NCBI GenBank assembly: GCA_018822805.1
Contig: JAHJJU010000114.1
Location: 1 to 40,435 of the forward strand
Direction of reading: 5' to 3'
Origin: a bacterium
GTDB taxonomy: Bacteria > Campylobacterota > Campylobacteria > Campylobacterales > Sulfurovaceae
DNA length: 40,435 bases
Positions 32,047-40,335 of the stretch are shown in pieces. Every line of letters begins with the position of its first letter. The stretch's first letter is position 1. The notes under the pieces were generated by a model. That model was given only the letters and a program-made list of their open reading frames with translations. It was not told the DNA's origin and made no database searches. The translations under genes were made by a program, and so were the position numbers.

Positions 32047-32181
32047 TTATTTTTTCTCCTTTGTTTCAAGATTTTCTTCTAAATGTTCGATATTCATACG
32101 TACAAACTTGTACGCCACAACTATCACCACGGGCCACATGGCATACCAAATAAGTGCCGTTGTATAATCAATTGTTTCCAT
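32047..32181 (-). CDS. Small single-span cytochrome bd subunit, CydX-like (44 residues)
   Basis: This short gene begins 8 bases after the cydB stop with AGGAGAAG just before its ATG. The peptide starts METIDYTTALIWYAMWPVV, has one hydrophobic segment (about residues 8-24) and a charged tail rich in E and K. Size, topology and position fit the small accessory subunits (CydX/CydH type) that stabilise haem binding in bd oxidases. It is not recognisably homologous to E. coli CydX, so the name is by analogy. An alternative is an unrelated small membrane protein of the operon. Confidence 0.7.
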   Translation of the reverse strand: METIDYTTALIWYAMWPVVIVVAYKFVRMNIEHLEENLETKEKK

Positions 32182-32189
32182 AACTTCTC

Positions 32190-33314
32190 CTAATAATGAT
32201 GACTATCTGCTTCAATCTCTTGGCTTGTAATCTTTGTTTGATCCATTGATTTCCAAACCACAAAGATGTACCCCAATACAAATGGCACCATCAAAGAAAC
32301 ATAAGACATGGCAACCAAAGTGTAGTGACTACCCGAACTGTTAACGATGGTCAAAGAGCTATCAATATCACTCAGTGACGGATAAATAGAGGTCTGATTA
32401 AACCCAATCAAGGACAACAATGTAGTAACCGTAATAATGATTCCAATACCATTAAACCAAACGGCATTGGTGGCTTTTTTAAACAATGCTCTATAGAGTC
32501 CATAAAGCACCAATCCTACACCAATTATAAAGGATATAAGGAGCAGTGGTGTCTCTATAAGGTTAAAAAAGAACTTATGTTCTACCACAAAAAACCCTTC
32601 GCTGTTATACGTCAATCCACTCATAAGAAAGAGCATTGCCAACATCAGCAGGAAAAATGCTAAAAAAAGTAGTGCATCTGTTTTAAGCTGAATTCTGGCT
32701 CTTTTTAGAATGTGCTCATGGTCTAAGTTGTTCATAAAGTAGAGCAATGCCCCCACTCTAGCCAAAAAGAAAACCACCAAACCAAAGGAAAGGTTAAACG
32801 GATTTAGGAGTGCTTCTAAACCATAAGTTTCGGTTGTCCATGATGAAAAATTCATCTCATTTTTGATAAAGTTACCACCCGTATAAAGCGTCGCCAATGC
32901 CACACCAATCAAAAAAATACCCAATGACCCATTAATGTACAAAAAAATCTCATAAGTTTTTTGTCCAAAAAAGTTATTGGGTTTTTTACGGTACTCATAA
33001 GAGACGGCTTGAATGATAAAACAAAACAGTATCGCCATCCAGACATAATACGCCCCACCAAAGCTGACTGCATAAAAGAGAGGAAAAGCAGCAAACAGAG
33101 CCCCACCAAACATCACCAGTGAAGTAAAGCTAAGCTCCCACTTTCGCCCCAATGAAGCGATAATGACATTTTTCTCCTTCTCTGTTTTTCCCAATCTTCC
33201 AAGCAGGGTTTGACCCCCTTGAATGAACATCATAAAAGCAAAAAAACCACCCAATAAAGAGACAATAAACCACCAGTACTGCTGTAGTCGTAACAGTTCC
33301 AAATCTTCAAACAT
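32190..33314 (-). CDS. cydB: Cytochrome bd ubiquinol oxidase subunit II
   Basis: Inner-membrane subunit of 374 residues with eight to nine hydrophobic segments. The N terminus (LRLQQYWWFIVSLLGGFFAFMMFIQGG) carries the aromatic WW and following GG typical of CydB. It pairs with CydA to form a high-affinity quinol oxidase reducing oxygen to water, important at low oxygen and for resistance to peroxide and nitric oxide. Its ATG overlaps the cydA stop by one base (TAATG), and a small subunit gene follows after 8 bases. Confidence 0.9.
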   Translation of the reverse strand: MFEDLELLRLQQYWWFIVSLLGGFFAFMMFIQGGQTLLGRLGKTEKEKNVIIASLGRKWELSFTSLVMFGGALFAAFPLFYAVSFGGAYYVWMAILFCFIIQAVSYEYRKKPNNFFGQKTYEIFLYINGSLGIFLIGVALATLYTGGNFIKNEMNFSSWTTETYGLEALLNPFNLSFGLVVFFLARVGALLYFMNNLDHEHILKRARIQLKTDALLFLAFFLLMLAMLFLMSGLTYNSEGFFVVEHKFFFNLIETPLLLISFIIGVGLVLYGLYRALFKKATNAVWFNGIGIIITVTTLLSLIGFNQTSIYPSLSDIDSSLTIVNSSGSHYTLVAMSYVSLMVPFVLGYIFVVWKSMDQTKITSQEIEADSHHY

Positions 33315-34840
33315 TAGTGTGCCTCCATTCCATTTTTAATTTGTGTTAATATAATTTTTATCTCTGCAATTAAAAGTCCTGTAAAGATAATCGCAAAGAG
33401 CCAAAAGGTCGTCTGTACAGCCATGACCGATACATTCGATGTTGCCATACCAACGGGTAACATATCTTGAATCGCCCATGGTTGTCGCCCTACTTCTGCC
33501 ACTATCCAGCCTGTCTCTCCTGCAATGTACCCCAACGGTATAGAGAAAAGAGCCAAACGCAAGAGCATCTTTTTACCATCCAGTTTGTTGACCATAGCCA
33601 GATAGAGAATGAGGAAAAAGAGGATCAAAAACCATGAACCCAAACCTACCATAATATGGAAACTATAAAAAGTCAATGCCACCGGAGGAATAATCTCTTT
33701 TTCATCATTTAAATAGCCATAACCAAAGTATTGCTCATTGGCTCTAAAAGTTGCTAATGCTGTTTGAGCTCTTGCTTCATCGTTTGACTTTTTTGCCTCT
33801 TTATAAGATTTTAGTGCCTCAATCGCCACCTTACCTTTTTCTATTTTACGCTTAGCACTCTCTATGCCTTCAGCTTCATTGCCATAAACCAAATCGTTAA
33901 TGCCTGGTACAAAGGCTTCCATATCATGAAACCCTAGAAATGAAAGGGCATACGGAACTTCAAGACTCCAAACAAACTCTTCACTCTTGTCACCTATTTG
34001 TTTTTCACTGTTAAGCTGACCAATGGCGACAATACCTGCCCGACCATGACCGTCGTACAGCCCTTCCATGGCTGCCAGTTTGGTGGGTTGATGCAGGGCG
34101 ACTTCATGTGCCGACTCATCCCCTGAAACAATAAGAAATATAGAAGTAATCAGACCAAAGGTGGCACCAACCACGATACTCTTTTTTGCTTTAACGACAT
34201 CTTTACCTTTTAACAAATACCATGCACTAATCCCCACCACAAAAAGTGAACCCATCACATAGCCACTACCAATGGTGTGTAAAAATTTCGAGTAGGCGTT
34301 AGGGTTAAATAAGACATCCCAAAAATTCGCCATCTCAAAACGGACTGTATCGACATTGAACTCCATTCCTACGGGATGTTGCATCCAACCATTCGCCACC
34401 AATATCCAGAGTGCTGAAAGGTTAGAACCAATCGCCACCAACCATGTAGAGAGCAGGTGCATCTTTTTACTTACCTTGTCCCAACCAAAGAACATCACGG
34501 CAAAGAAAGTCGACTCCATAAAAAATGCCATAATCCCTTCGATGGCTAAAGGGGCTCCAAAAATATCCCCTACAATCCATGAGTAATTTGACCAATTGGT
34601 TCCAAACTCAAACTCCATAATGATTCCCGTTGCCAAACCAATAGCAAAATTAATGGCAAATAGGGTCATCCAAAATTTGGTAATCTCTTTCCAAACCACA
34701 TTACCAGTCTTGACATAGATGGTCTCCATAATCGCAATGATAAATGAAAGTCCCAAGGTCAACGGGACAAAGAGCCAATGGTACATCGCTGTTAAAGCAA
34801 ATTGGGCTCGTGACCAGTCGATTAATAGTGCATCTTCCAT
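33314..34840 (-). CDS. cydA: Cytochrome bd ubiquinol oxidase subunit I
   Basis: Catalytic subunit of 508 residues. The haem ligands are recognisable: H21 (in MYHWLFVP) for the high-spin haem b, H188 (in FLHTIGSGYVMG) and M397 (in FHIMVGLGS) for b558. The signature GWIVAEVGRQPW (444-455) marks a true bd/CIO-type oxidase. The periplasmic quinol-binding loop (about 240-385) is intermediate in length. It is overlapped by the DUF4492 gene upstream and cydB downstream, each by one base. Confidence 0.95.
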   Translation of the reverse strand: MEDALLIDWSRAQFALTAMYHWLFVPLTLGLSFIIAIMETIYVKTGNVVWKEITKFWMTLFAINFAIGLATGIIMEFEFGTNWSNYSWIVGDIFGAPLAIEGIMAFFMESTFFAVMFFGWDKVSKKMHLLSTWLVAIGSNLSALWILVANGWMQHPVGMEFNVDTVRFEMANFWDVLFNPNAYSKFLHTIGSGYVMGSLFVVGISAWYLLKGKDVVKAKKSIVVGATFGLITSIFLIVSGDESAHEVALHQPTKLAAMEGLYDGHGRAGIVAIGQLNSEKQIGDKSEEFVWSLEVPYALSFLGFHDMEAFVPGINDLVYGNEAEGIESAKRKIEKGKVAIEALKSYKEAKKSNDEARAQTALATFRANEQYFGYGYLNDEKEIIPPVALTFYSFHIMVGLGSWFLILFFLILYLAMVNKLDGKKMLLRLALFSIPLGYIAGETGWIVAEVGRQPWAIQDMLPVGMATSNVSVMAVQTTFWLFAIIFTGLLIAEIKIILTQIKNGMEAH

Positions 34841-35094
34841 TATTTACTCTCTTTTGTTAAATTTGTTGTTAATTCATTAAGTATATGATTGGCTCTCTGC
34901 GTATCATTATCAAAGTTTTCTTTTAAAAAATTGGGGAAAAAGAGGATTTTCATGATAAAGAAAAAGAGAAAAAATTTAATGGCTATAATCCCCCAAAGGG
35001 TCTTACCCACACGCATGTTTTTAAACCCCTCCAGATAAAACTGGAAGATTTTTTTGAGCTTAATGGGAAAGTTTGGTTTATTTAATTTTACCAT
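34840..35094 (-). CDS. DUF4492 protein
   Basis: Protein of 84 residues with a basic N terminus and one hydrophobic segment (about 35-53, GIIAIKFFLFFFIMKILFF). The pattern FQFYLEGFKNMRVGKTLW is typical of DUF4492, a family found next to cydA in Campylobacterota and Bacteroidetes. Its role is unknown; assembly or stabilisation of the bd oxidase is a reasonable inference from context. Both ends overlap neighbouring genes by one base (TAATG), between memo and cydA. Confidence 0.75.
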   Translation of the reverse strand: MVKLNKPNFPIKLKKIFQFYLEGFKNMRVGKTLWGIIAIKFFLFFFIMKILFFPNFLKENFDNDTQRANHILNELTTNLTKESK

Positions 35095-35870
35095 TACGCT
35101 AAAAGTGCCGACAGATACCCAACCACACGTGTATCATCATGACTGGCATCATAACTGGTACGATAATCTATCAGTTGACTCTTGGTGGCGACCTCCAACA
35201 ACGCTTTTACCCCAATCATTCCACATGCTTCACAGCCCTGATTTAAAAGATGAACGTCCAACGTTTCTATCCCTTTCAGACAAATGCTATCTAAGCTATT
35301 GGCATCTTTTAAATCATAAAAATGGCTCAAATCGGTACTAATGACCAAAAAAGTTTCAGGATCATCGAGTAACGACTTCATTAGAGGAATTAAACTTTTA
35401 TAATTCATATCACCATACACAATCTCAACCACATTCACCTCAGGAAAATAGCGTTGTACAAAAGGCATCTGTGTCTCGGTAGAGTGTTCTTGGTGTACCT
35501 CAGGAGAGAACGATAAAAAATCGTACTGCTCCATTAAGGCTTTGCTGTACTCAACATCAACAGCCAAAGAACCACAGGGTGTCTCATACCTATCATAAAG
35601 AGCAACACTCGCTCCTTTTAGATAAACACGATGACTAGGACCGATGACCACCACACGTTTAAAATGAGACGCATCAATCAGTTTATAAGCACAATTGGCT
35701 GTAAACCCACTGTAAATATACCCTGCATGAGGAGAAATAATCGCTTTAGGTCTAAACTTAAGTTTTGGACTTGTGTCTTGAATCTTATCAAACTCCTGAA
35801 TGTATGCCTCTATTGCTTGACAATGGTTCGGGTAAAATGTTCCTGCTACACTCATTAATCTATTGCTCAT
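35094..35870 (-). CDS. AmmeMemoRadiSam system protein B (MEMO1 family)
   Basis: Protein of 258 residues of the MEMO family, related in fold to extradiol dioxygenases. The motifs AIISPHAGYIYSG, VVVIGPSHRVYLKG, EHSTEMQ-like EHSTETQMPF, and VISTDLSHFYD carry the conserved histidines and aspartates of the metal site. Human MEMO1 binds copper or iron; the bacterial role is unknown. The ATG at 35870 is preceded by AAGGAG and overlaps the radical SAM gene by 11 bases; the TTG at 35885 is unlikely. It overlaps DUF4492 by one base. Confidence 0.88.
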   Translation of the reverse strand: MSNRLMSVAGTFYPNHCQAIEAYIQEFDKIQDTSPKLKFRPKAIISPHAGYIYSGFTANCAYKLIDASHFKRVVVIGPSHRVYLKGASVALYDRYETPCGSLAVDVEYSKALMEQYDFLSFSPEVHQEHSTETQMPFVQRYFPEVNVVEIVYGDMNYKSLIPLMKSLLDDPETFLVISTDLSHFYDLKDANSLDSICLKGIETLDVHLLNQGCEACGMIGVKALLEVATKSQLIDYRTSYDASHDDTRVVGYLSALLA

Positions 35871-36858
35871 CAAAAACTCCTTCAAGTTTATAGTGACACG
35901 AGGGACAACATCCTTTAATCAAATGGTTTTCCTTTACACCAAAATAGGCTCGTTGTATTAACATCTTACTACATTTAGGGCAAAGCGTAGGGTTTTCATA
36001 CCCACTGTTTCCCATGTAAACATGGTTTAATCCTACACTCTTTCCGATGCGATACGCCTTTTCAAGCGTCTCCATACTTGTTCTTGGCAAATTATTCTCT
36101 TTATAATCAGGATGAAAAGCTGAAATATGCCAAGGAACATACACTCCCAACTCATCAGCGATAAACTTAGCAATTTTTGTCAACTCTTCGTCACTGTCAT
36201 TTTTACTCGGAACAATCAACGTGGTCACTTCCACCCAAATTCCCTTTTTGACAAAAAGTTTTAAACTCTCTAATACTTTATGTAAATCACCACCCAACTC
36301 TTTTTTGTAGTAGGCTTCATCAAAAGCTTTCAAATCTACATTGGCAGCATCGATAATGCCTACCATATCTTCTATGACCTCTGTTGATTCATAACCATCG
36401 GTTACAAAAATATTTTTCAGTCCATATTTCTGTGCCTCTAGTGCAATATCTTTGGCATAAGGGTAGAAGATGGTGGGTTCATTATAGGTATAAGCAATAG
36501 AGTCAGCACCGTTTTCCAATGCCAATTGAACAATACGTTCAGGAGAAAAATACTCACTCTTATCAATTTTAGAGGTTTGTGAAATTCTCCAATTTTGACA
36601 AAATGGGCAGTGAAAATTACACCCCACCGTTCCCAATGAAAAGGCTTTTGTTGCAGGTAAAAAGTGGTACAAAGGTTTTTTCTCTATGGGGTCAACAGCC
36701 AATGCTGAGGGGTAACCATAAACCAAACATTCAATTTTCCCACCCACGTTTTTATTGACCCCACAGATGCCTGTGTTGCCCTCTTTTATTTTGCAGTAGT
36801 GTTGACAAAGGGTACATATAACCCTCTCTTCATTGTAGACTTTATAAAATTGACTCAT
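35860..36858 (-). CDS. AmmeMemoRadiSam system radical SAM enzyme
   Basis: Radical SAM protein of 332 residues. The 4Fe-4S site is C80-x3-C84-x2-C87 in GCNFHCPFCQN. An N-terminal four-cysteine cluster (CTLCQHYC at 15-22 and C32) and a C-terminal zinc-ribbon-like CPKC ... CCPSC suggest extra metal or iron-sulfur sites. The family resembles pyruvate formate-lyase-activating enzymes, but its target is unknown. The start at 36858 overlaps the AMMECR1 stop by one base (TAATG) and makes the N terminus match the family; the open frame further upstream lies within AMMECR1. Confidence 0.9.
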   Translation of the reverse strand: MSQFYKVYNEERVICTLCQHYCKIKEGNTGICGVNKNVGGKIECLVYGYPSALAVDPIEKKPLYHFLPATKAFSLGTVGCNFHCPFCQNWRISQTSKIDKSEYFSPERIVQLALENGADSIAYTYNEPTIFYPYAKDIALEAQKYGLKNIFVTDGYESTEVIEDMVGIIDAANVDLKAFDEAYYKKELGGDLHKVLESLKLFVKKGIWVEVTTLIVPSKNDSDEELTKIAKFIADELGVYVPWHISAFHPDYKENNLPRTSMETLEKAYRIGKSVGLNHVYMGNSGYENPTLCPKCSKMLIQRAYFGVKENHLIKGCCPSCHYKLEGVFDEQ

Positions 36859-37403
36859 TACTCTATCCTTTCTACTTGATAGGTCGAAATGCTCGGATGA
36901 CTCTCTAAACATCCCGATGCTCGTAACCCTGCTTTTTGACACAAATGGGCAAAGAAGAGATCAAAATCAGGTAAATCTTCCCAAACTTGGGGTAAAAAGG
37001 TGGCTTGATTAAACCCCAATTTTAAAACTACTCCATCAATTTGTGGTCGAATTTTACGTTTTAAATCTTCTCGATCAGTGTAATGTAACTCTTGAGGTGT
37101 AGAGAGTAGAGAAATCTCTATGTCCGTATGTTCAAACTCCTCTTCAAGTAAAGGAGGAAACCTTGGATCACCAAAAGCAGCAGCCTTGGCATTTTGAATG
37201 ACATCATCCAACAAAGATCGATGGGCCACCAAAGAGCCAATGCATCCTCTTAAGTTTCCGTCTTGTTTTAAGGTCACAAAAACAGCTCCCAACTTTTTAA
37301 GTTCTGGATGTGCTTGTATCAGTGCAGCAATATCTATAACCGTATTATCAAAACGACTTTGAATCGCTTCACTGGCTATGCTTAATAATAACTCTTTTTT
37401 CAT
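36858..37403 (-). CDS. AmmeMemoRadiSam system protein A (AMMECR1 family)
   Basis: Protein of 181 residues of the AMMECR1 family. The signature LRGCIGSL is present (about residue 52-59), along with PQIDGVVLK and FLPQVWEDLPD. Function is unknown in any domain of life. The ATG at 37403 is preceded by GGAGGG, and a -10 element at 37437-37432 would exclude the longer start at 37511, which would add a spurious hydrophobic segment. It is the first gene of the coupled run down to cydAB. Confidence 0.88.
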   Translation of the reverse strand: MKKELLLSIASEAIQSRFDNTVIDIAALIQAHPELKKLGAVFVTLKQDGNLRGCIGSLVAHRSLLDDVIQNAKAAAFGDPRFPPLLEEEFEHTDIEISLLSTPQELHYTDREDLKRKIRPQIDGVVLKLGFNQATFLPQVWEDLPDFDLFFAHLCQKAGLRASGCLESHPSISTYQVERIE

Positions 37404-37431
37404 TTGAACCCTCCATAGTAGGTACACTTCA

Positions 37432-37437
37432 ATTATA
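37432..37437 (-). promoter_or_regulatory. -10 element for the AMMECR1-cyd gene run
   Basis: TATAAT on the minus strand at 37437-37432 lies 28 bases before the AMMECR1 ATG. Upstream is a T-rich tract without a consensus -35, as usual for this group. It is the only evident promoter for the seven coupled genes down to 32047; internal promoters cannot be excluded. Confidence 0.5.
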
Positions 37438-37531
37438 GCAAAAACAATAATAAACAAAGCAAAAATTTTTAAACTACCTTTTCTAATGCCCCTTACGCTA
37501 AAATAGCACACTTTATTCCAAGGATTCTACA

Positions 37532-39484
37532 TTGGCACTCGTCGGTCTCTTTAACATACACAAAAACTATGATGTAAAACAACTTCTACAAGGGGTTGAT
37601 TTTCAACTAAACGAAGGTGAACGTGTTGCCATTGTTGGGCAAAATGGTTGTGGAAAATCTACACTTATTAAAATCATTTCAGGTGAAGTAGTTGCCGATG
37701 AAGGTACACGTATTTTAGACAAAAGTATCATCATCGACGCTCTTGACCAAAATCCTCACTTTGCAGAAAATCTCAATGTGCGTGATGCCATTGAGAATGA
37801 ACTGACCGATCTCAAAGAGGCAAAAGAGCGTTATGATGAACTTTCCACCCTTATTAGTGAAGATTTTGAAAACAAAAAACTTTTAGATGAACATGCAAAA
37901 ATAAGTAATTACCTCGACCACCATAATGCGTGGAACTTAGATGACAAAGTCGAACGTGTCCTACAAGAATTTAAGCTCAAAGAGTATGAGTACCGTGATG
38001 TAAACAGCCTCTCAGGAGGAGAACAACGACGTGTCGCTTTGGCTTCACTTATCTTAAAAAAACCCGATGTTCTACTGCTCGATGAGCCAACCAACCACCT
38101 TGATGTCTATATGGTTGAGTTTTTAGAAGAGATTCTTATTAAAGAAAAATTCACCCTGCTCATTATCTCACACGACAGACACTTTATCAACTCCATTGTG
38201 ACCCGTATTGTTGAAGTAGAGAACATGAACATTGTCTCTTATGAGGGTGGCTACGACAACTACTTGATCTTAAAAGAACAACGTATGCAGAGTATGGCAA
38301 AAACACACGATACCTTGGTGAAGTTTCTCAAAAAAGAAGAGGAGTGGTTAAGCCGTGGCGTTAAAGCAAGGCTTACCCGAAACCAAGGACGAAAAGCCAG
38401 AGTATTTGAGCTGCGTGAAAAGGCAAAAAAAGACCCTACCCTCATACGAAAAATGCAAATAGAACTCGAACGAGAAAAGAAGAGCTTTAACCGAGACGGT
38501 GAAAAAGGTGTGTCTAAAAAGAAGATGCTTTTTGACATTGAGAACTTACACTACACCATCGTAGGAAAAGAGCTCATAAAAGGCTTCACTACCCGTATAC
38601 TCCAACGGGATCGAATCGCCATCGTGGGACACAACGGTTCAGGTAAATCAACCCTACTTAAACTGCTTTTAGGACGTCTCAAACCCACCAAAGGGTTCAT
38701 CGACAAAGGTGATTTTAACATCGGCTACTTTGACCAACATCGTGAAATGCTCGACAACAACAAAAATATACTGGAAACTTTCTGCCCCGATGGTGGAGAC
38801 AGTATTGATGTACAGGGTAAAACCATGCACGTATTCGCCTACTTAAAAAGCTTCCTCTTCCCCGAAGAGTACATGTTAAAAAAAGTAGGAATGCTCTCCG
38901 GTGGAGAAAAAAACCGTGTCGCCATCGCCCTACTGCTAACCAAAAAAGTAGACTGTCTTATTTTAGATGAACCAACCAACGACTTGGACATTCAAACCAT
39001 TAACATCCTAGAAGAGAAACTTATGAACTTCCCAGGAGCCTTACTCTTTGTAAGTCACGACCGTTACTTCGTCGACAAAATAGCCACCAAACTCATTGTC
39101 TTTAAAGGACAAGGAGAAGTAGAAGAGTCTTTCCAAAACTACAGCGAATACCTAGAGATAGAAAAAAACATCAACGACCTTTATGAGATGGAAAAAACGG
39201 TTAAAGCAAAACCCGTAGAGCTCACCCCCAGTAGTGACCCAAAACCTAAAAAACAGACCAAACTCAGCTACAAAGACCAACGCGACTTAGAGCGACTCCC
39301 AGACCTTATAGAAGAGCTAGAAGCCAAAATAGAAGAGATAAATACCTGCCTTTATGACCCGAAATGTTACGAAGAAAAAGGCTTGGTCAATGTGGCTGAT
39401 GAATTGAAAAGAGTAGAAGCCGAGTATGAAGAGATGAGCGAACGATACTTAGAAGTGTTGGAACTTTATGAAGCGTTATCGTAG
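37532..39484 (+). CDS. ABC-F family ATPase (Uup-like)
   Basis: Soluble protein of 650 residues with two ABC domains and no membrane part. The first has Walker A GQNGCGKS (36-43), signature LSGGEQRR and LLLDEPTNHLD; the second has GHNGSGKST, LSGGEKNR and LILDEPTNDLD. A linker with many basic residues joins them, and the C terminus (about 575-650) is a coiled coil as in Uup. Such proteins act on ribosomes or on branched DNA. The start is TTG at 37532, with AAGGA seven bases upstream. It is transcribed away from AMMECR1. Confidence 0.9.
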   Translation: MALVGLFNIHKNYDVKQLLQGVDFQLNEGERVAIVGQNGCGKSTLIKIISGEVVADEGTRILDKSIIIDALDQNPHFAENLNVRDAIENELTDLKEAKERYDELSTLISEDFENKKLLDEHAKISNYLDHHNAWNLDDKVERVLQEFKLKEYEYRDVNSLSGGEQRRVALASLILKKPDVLLLDEPTNHLDVYMVEFLEEILIKEKFTLLIISHDRHFINSIVTRIVEVENMNIVSYEGGYDNYLILKEQRMQSMAKTHDTLVKFLKKEEEWLSRGVKARLTRNQGRKARVFELREKAKKDPTLIRKMQIELEREKKSFNRDGEKGVSKKKMLFDIENLHYTIVGKELIKGFTTRILQRDRIAIVGHNGSGKSTLLKLLLGRLKPTKGFIDKGDFNIGYFDQHREMLDNNKNILETFCPDGGDSIDVQGKTMHVFAYLKSFLFPEEYMLKKVGMLSGGEKNRVAIALLLTKKVDCLILDEPTNDLDIQTINILEEKLMNFPGALLFVSHDRYFVDKIATKLIVFKGQGEVEESFQNYSEYLEIEKNINDLYEMEKTVKAKPVELTPSSDPKPKKQTKLSYKDQRDLERLPDLIEELEAKIEEINTCLYDPKCYEEKGLVNVADELKRVEAEYEEMSERYLEVLELYEALS

Positions 39485-39507
39485 GTGTGACCATGTTAAT
39501 AGCAACA

Positions 39508-40335
39508 TCACTCCAACAATCCCCGAAAATCCTCCAACTCAAACAACAACAGGTTCTTCTCATGACTATTTTTCAACTCATTAGAAAAGCCATTTTTAGA
39601 AAACAGTGCGTAAACATCTACTTTTAGACCGGAGGTTTGTGCTTTTTGTTTGAGTTTTGAGAGTTCGCTTTTGCAGACTCTTCGGTTGGTGTATTTGCAT
39701 TCACCCAGTATGTGCAATCCGTTTTTATGTTCTGCCCAGATGTCAAATTCACTATGAACATCCCAGTAATTTCCATTAATGGTGAGTTCATTATTATAAT
39801 AATGATTAAGCAGTTCATGTGAAAGTTGTTCAAAAACCAATGAGTGTAACCTGGAGAAGTGCTGTTCAAAATTTTCAAAAAAATGCTTTGAGTCTCCTCT
39901 TATGAGCTCTTTATGGTAGGGTTCTACAAAACCAAACCAAAAACGGTGAAACGGTTGTTTGAAACGGACTTTAGGTTCTATTTTGTAAGAACGCAGTGAT
40001 TTTTCTAACTTTTGATTGGGGTATTTTTTTAGAGCCGGTTCTCGTGAATCTTCAAATTCTACCATGTCCAACTCAACCAGTTCATCCAGTAGACGTAAAC
40101 CCAAGGTCTCTCCAACTCGGGCTTTTCTAAAAACATTGGACAAACGTCCATCACCTCGTGCAATAGCAACTAAAAGAAAACGATAAGGCTCTTCTATAAG
40201 GTAAGAGGGAGAGATAAGCTGATTTAAAACCCTGTACTTTTCAACAAAGTTAAAACGAATAATGGTCTCAATATCATCAAAAAAATCAAGCTCAAGTGAC
40301 GCTTCAACACCTCCAAAGACTGCGAAAAGCTCCAT
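39508..40335 (-). CDS. DUF234-containing protein (PD-(D/E)xK-like C-terminal domain)
   Basis: Protein of 275 residues from the ATG at 40335. The middle has a winged-helix-like segment (GETLGLRLLDELVELDMVEF), and the C-terminal part contains EFDIWAEHKNG then LGECKYTNRR, a D-x(n)-E-x-K pattern of the DUF234 nuclease-like domain often found in archaeal-type ATPases. Here the ATPase is absent. The frame is open upstream to a stop at 40404-40402 without ATG, GTG or TTG, yet the upstream codons (IKTKFQNFCQHFGYLE) look protein-like. AAGG at 40408-40405 precedes ATC (40398) and ATT (40395) codons, so initiation at a non-AUG codon is possible. Function unknown. Confidence 0.65.
   Translation of the reverse strand: MELFAVFGGVEASLELDFFDDIETIIRFNFVEKYRVLNQLISPSYLIEEPYRFLLVAIARGDGRLSNVFRKARVGETLGLRLLDELVELDMVEFEDSREPALKKYPNQKLEKSLRSYKIEPKVRFKQPFHRFWFGFVEPYHKELIRGDSKHFFENFEQHFSRLHSLVFEQLSHELLNHYYNNELTINGNYWDVHSEFDIWAEHKNGLHILGECKYTNRRVCKSELSKLKQKAQTSGLKVDVYALFSKNGFSNELKNSHEKNLLLFELEDFRGLLE

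Noticed and set aside
34356-34586. Plus-strand frame opposite cydA
   Set aside because: Antisense to a fully conserved cydA region with haem-ligand motifs; no independent support.
36858-37511. Longer AMMECR1 with an N-terminal hydrophobic segment from 37511
   Set aside because: The extra part would lie upstream of the -10 element at 37437-37432, is not family-like, and the ATG at 37403 has GGAGGG.
39485-39507. Terminator between the ABC-F and DUF234 genes
   Set aside because: Only a short imperfect stem (ATGTT/AACAT region) without a T tract is visible.
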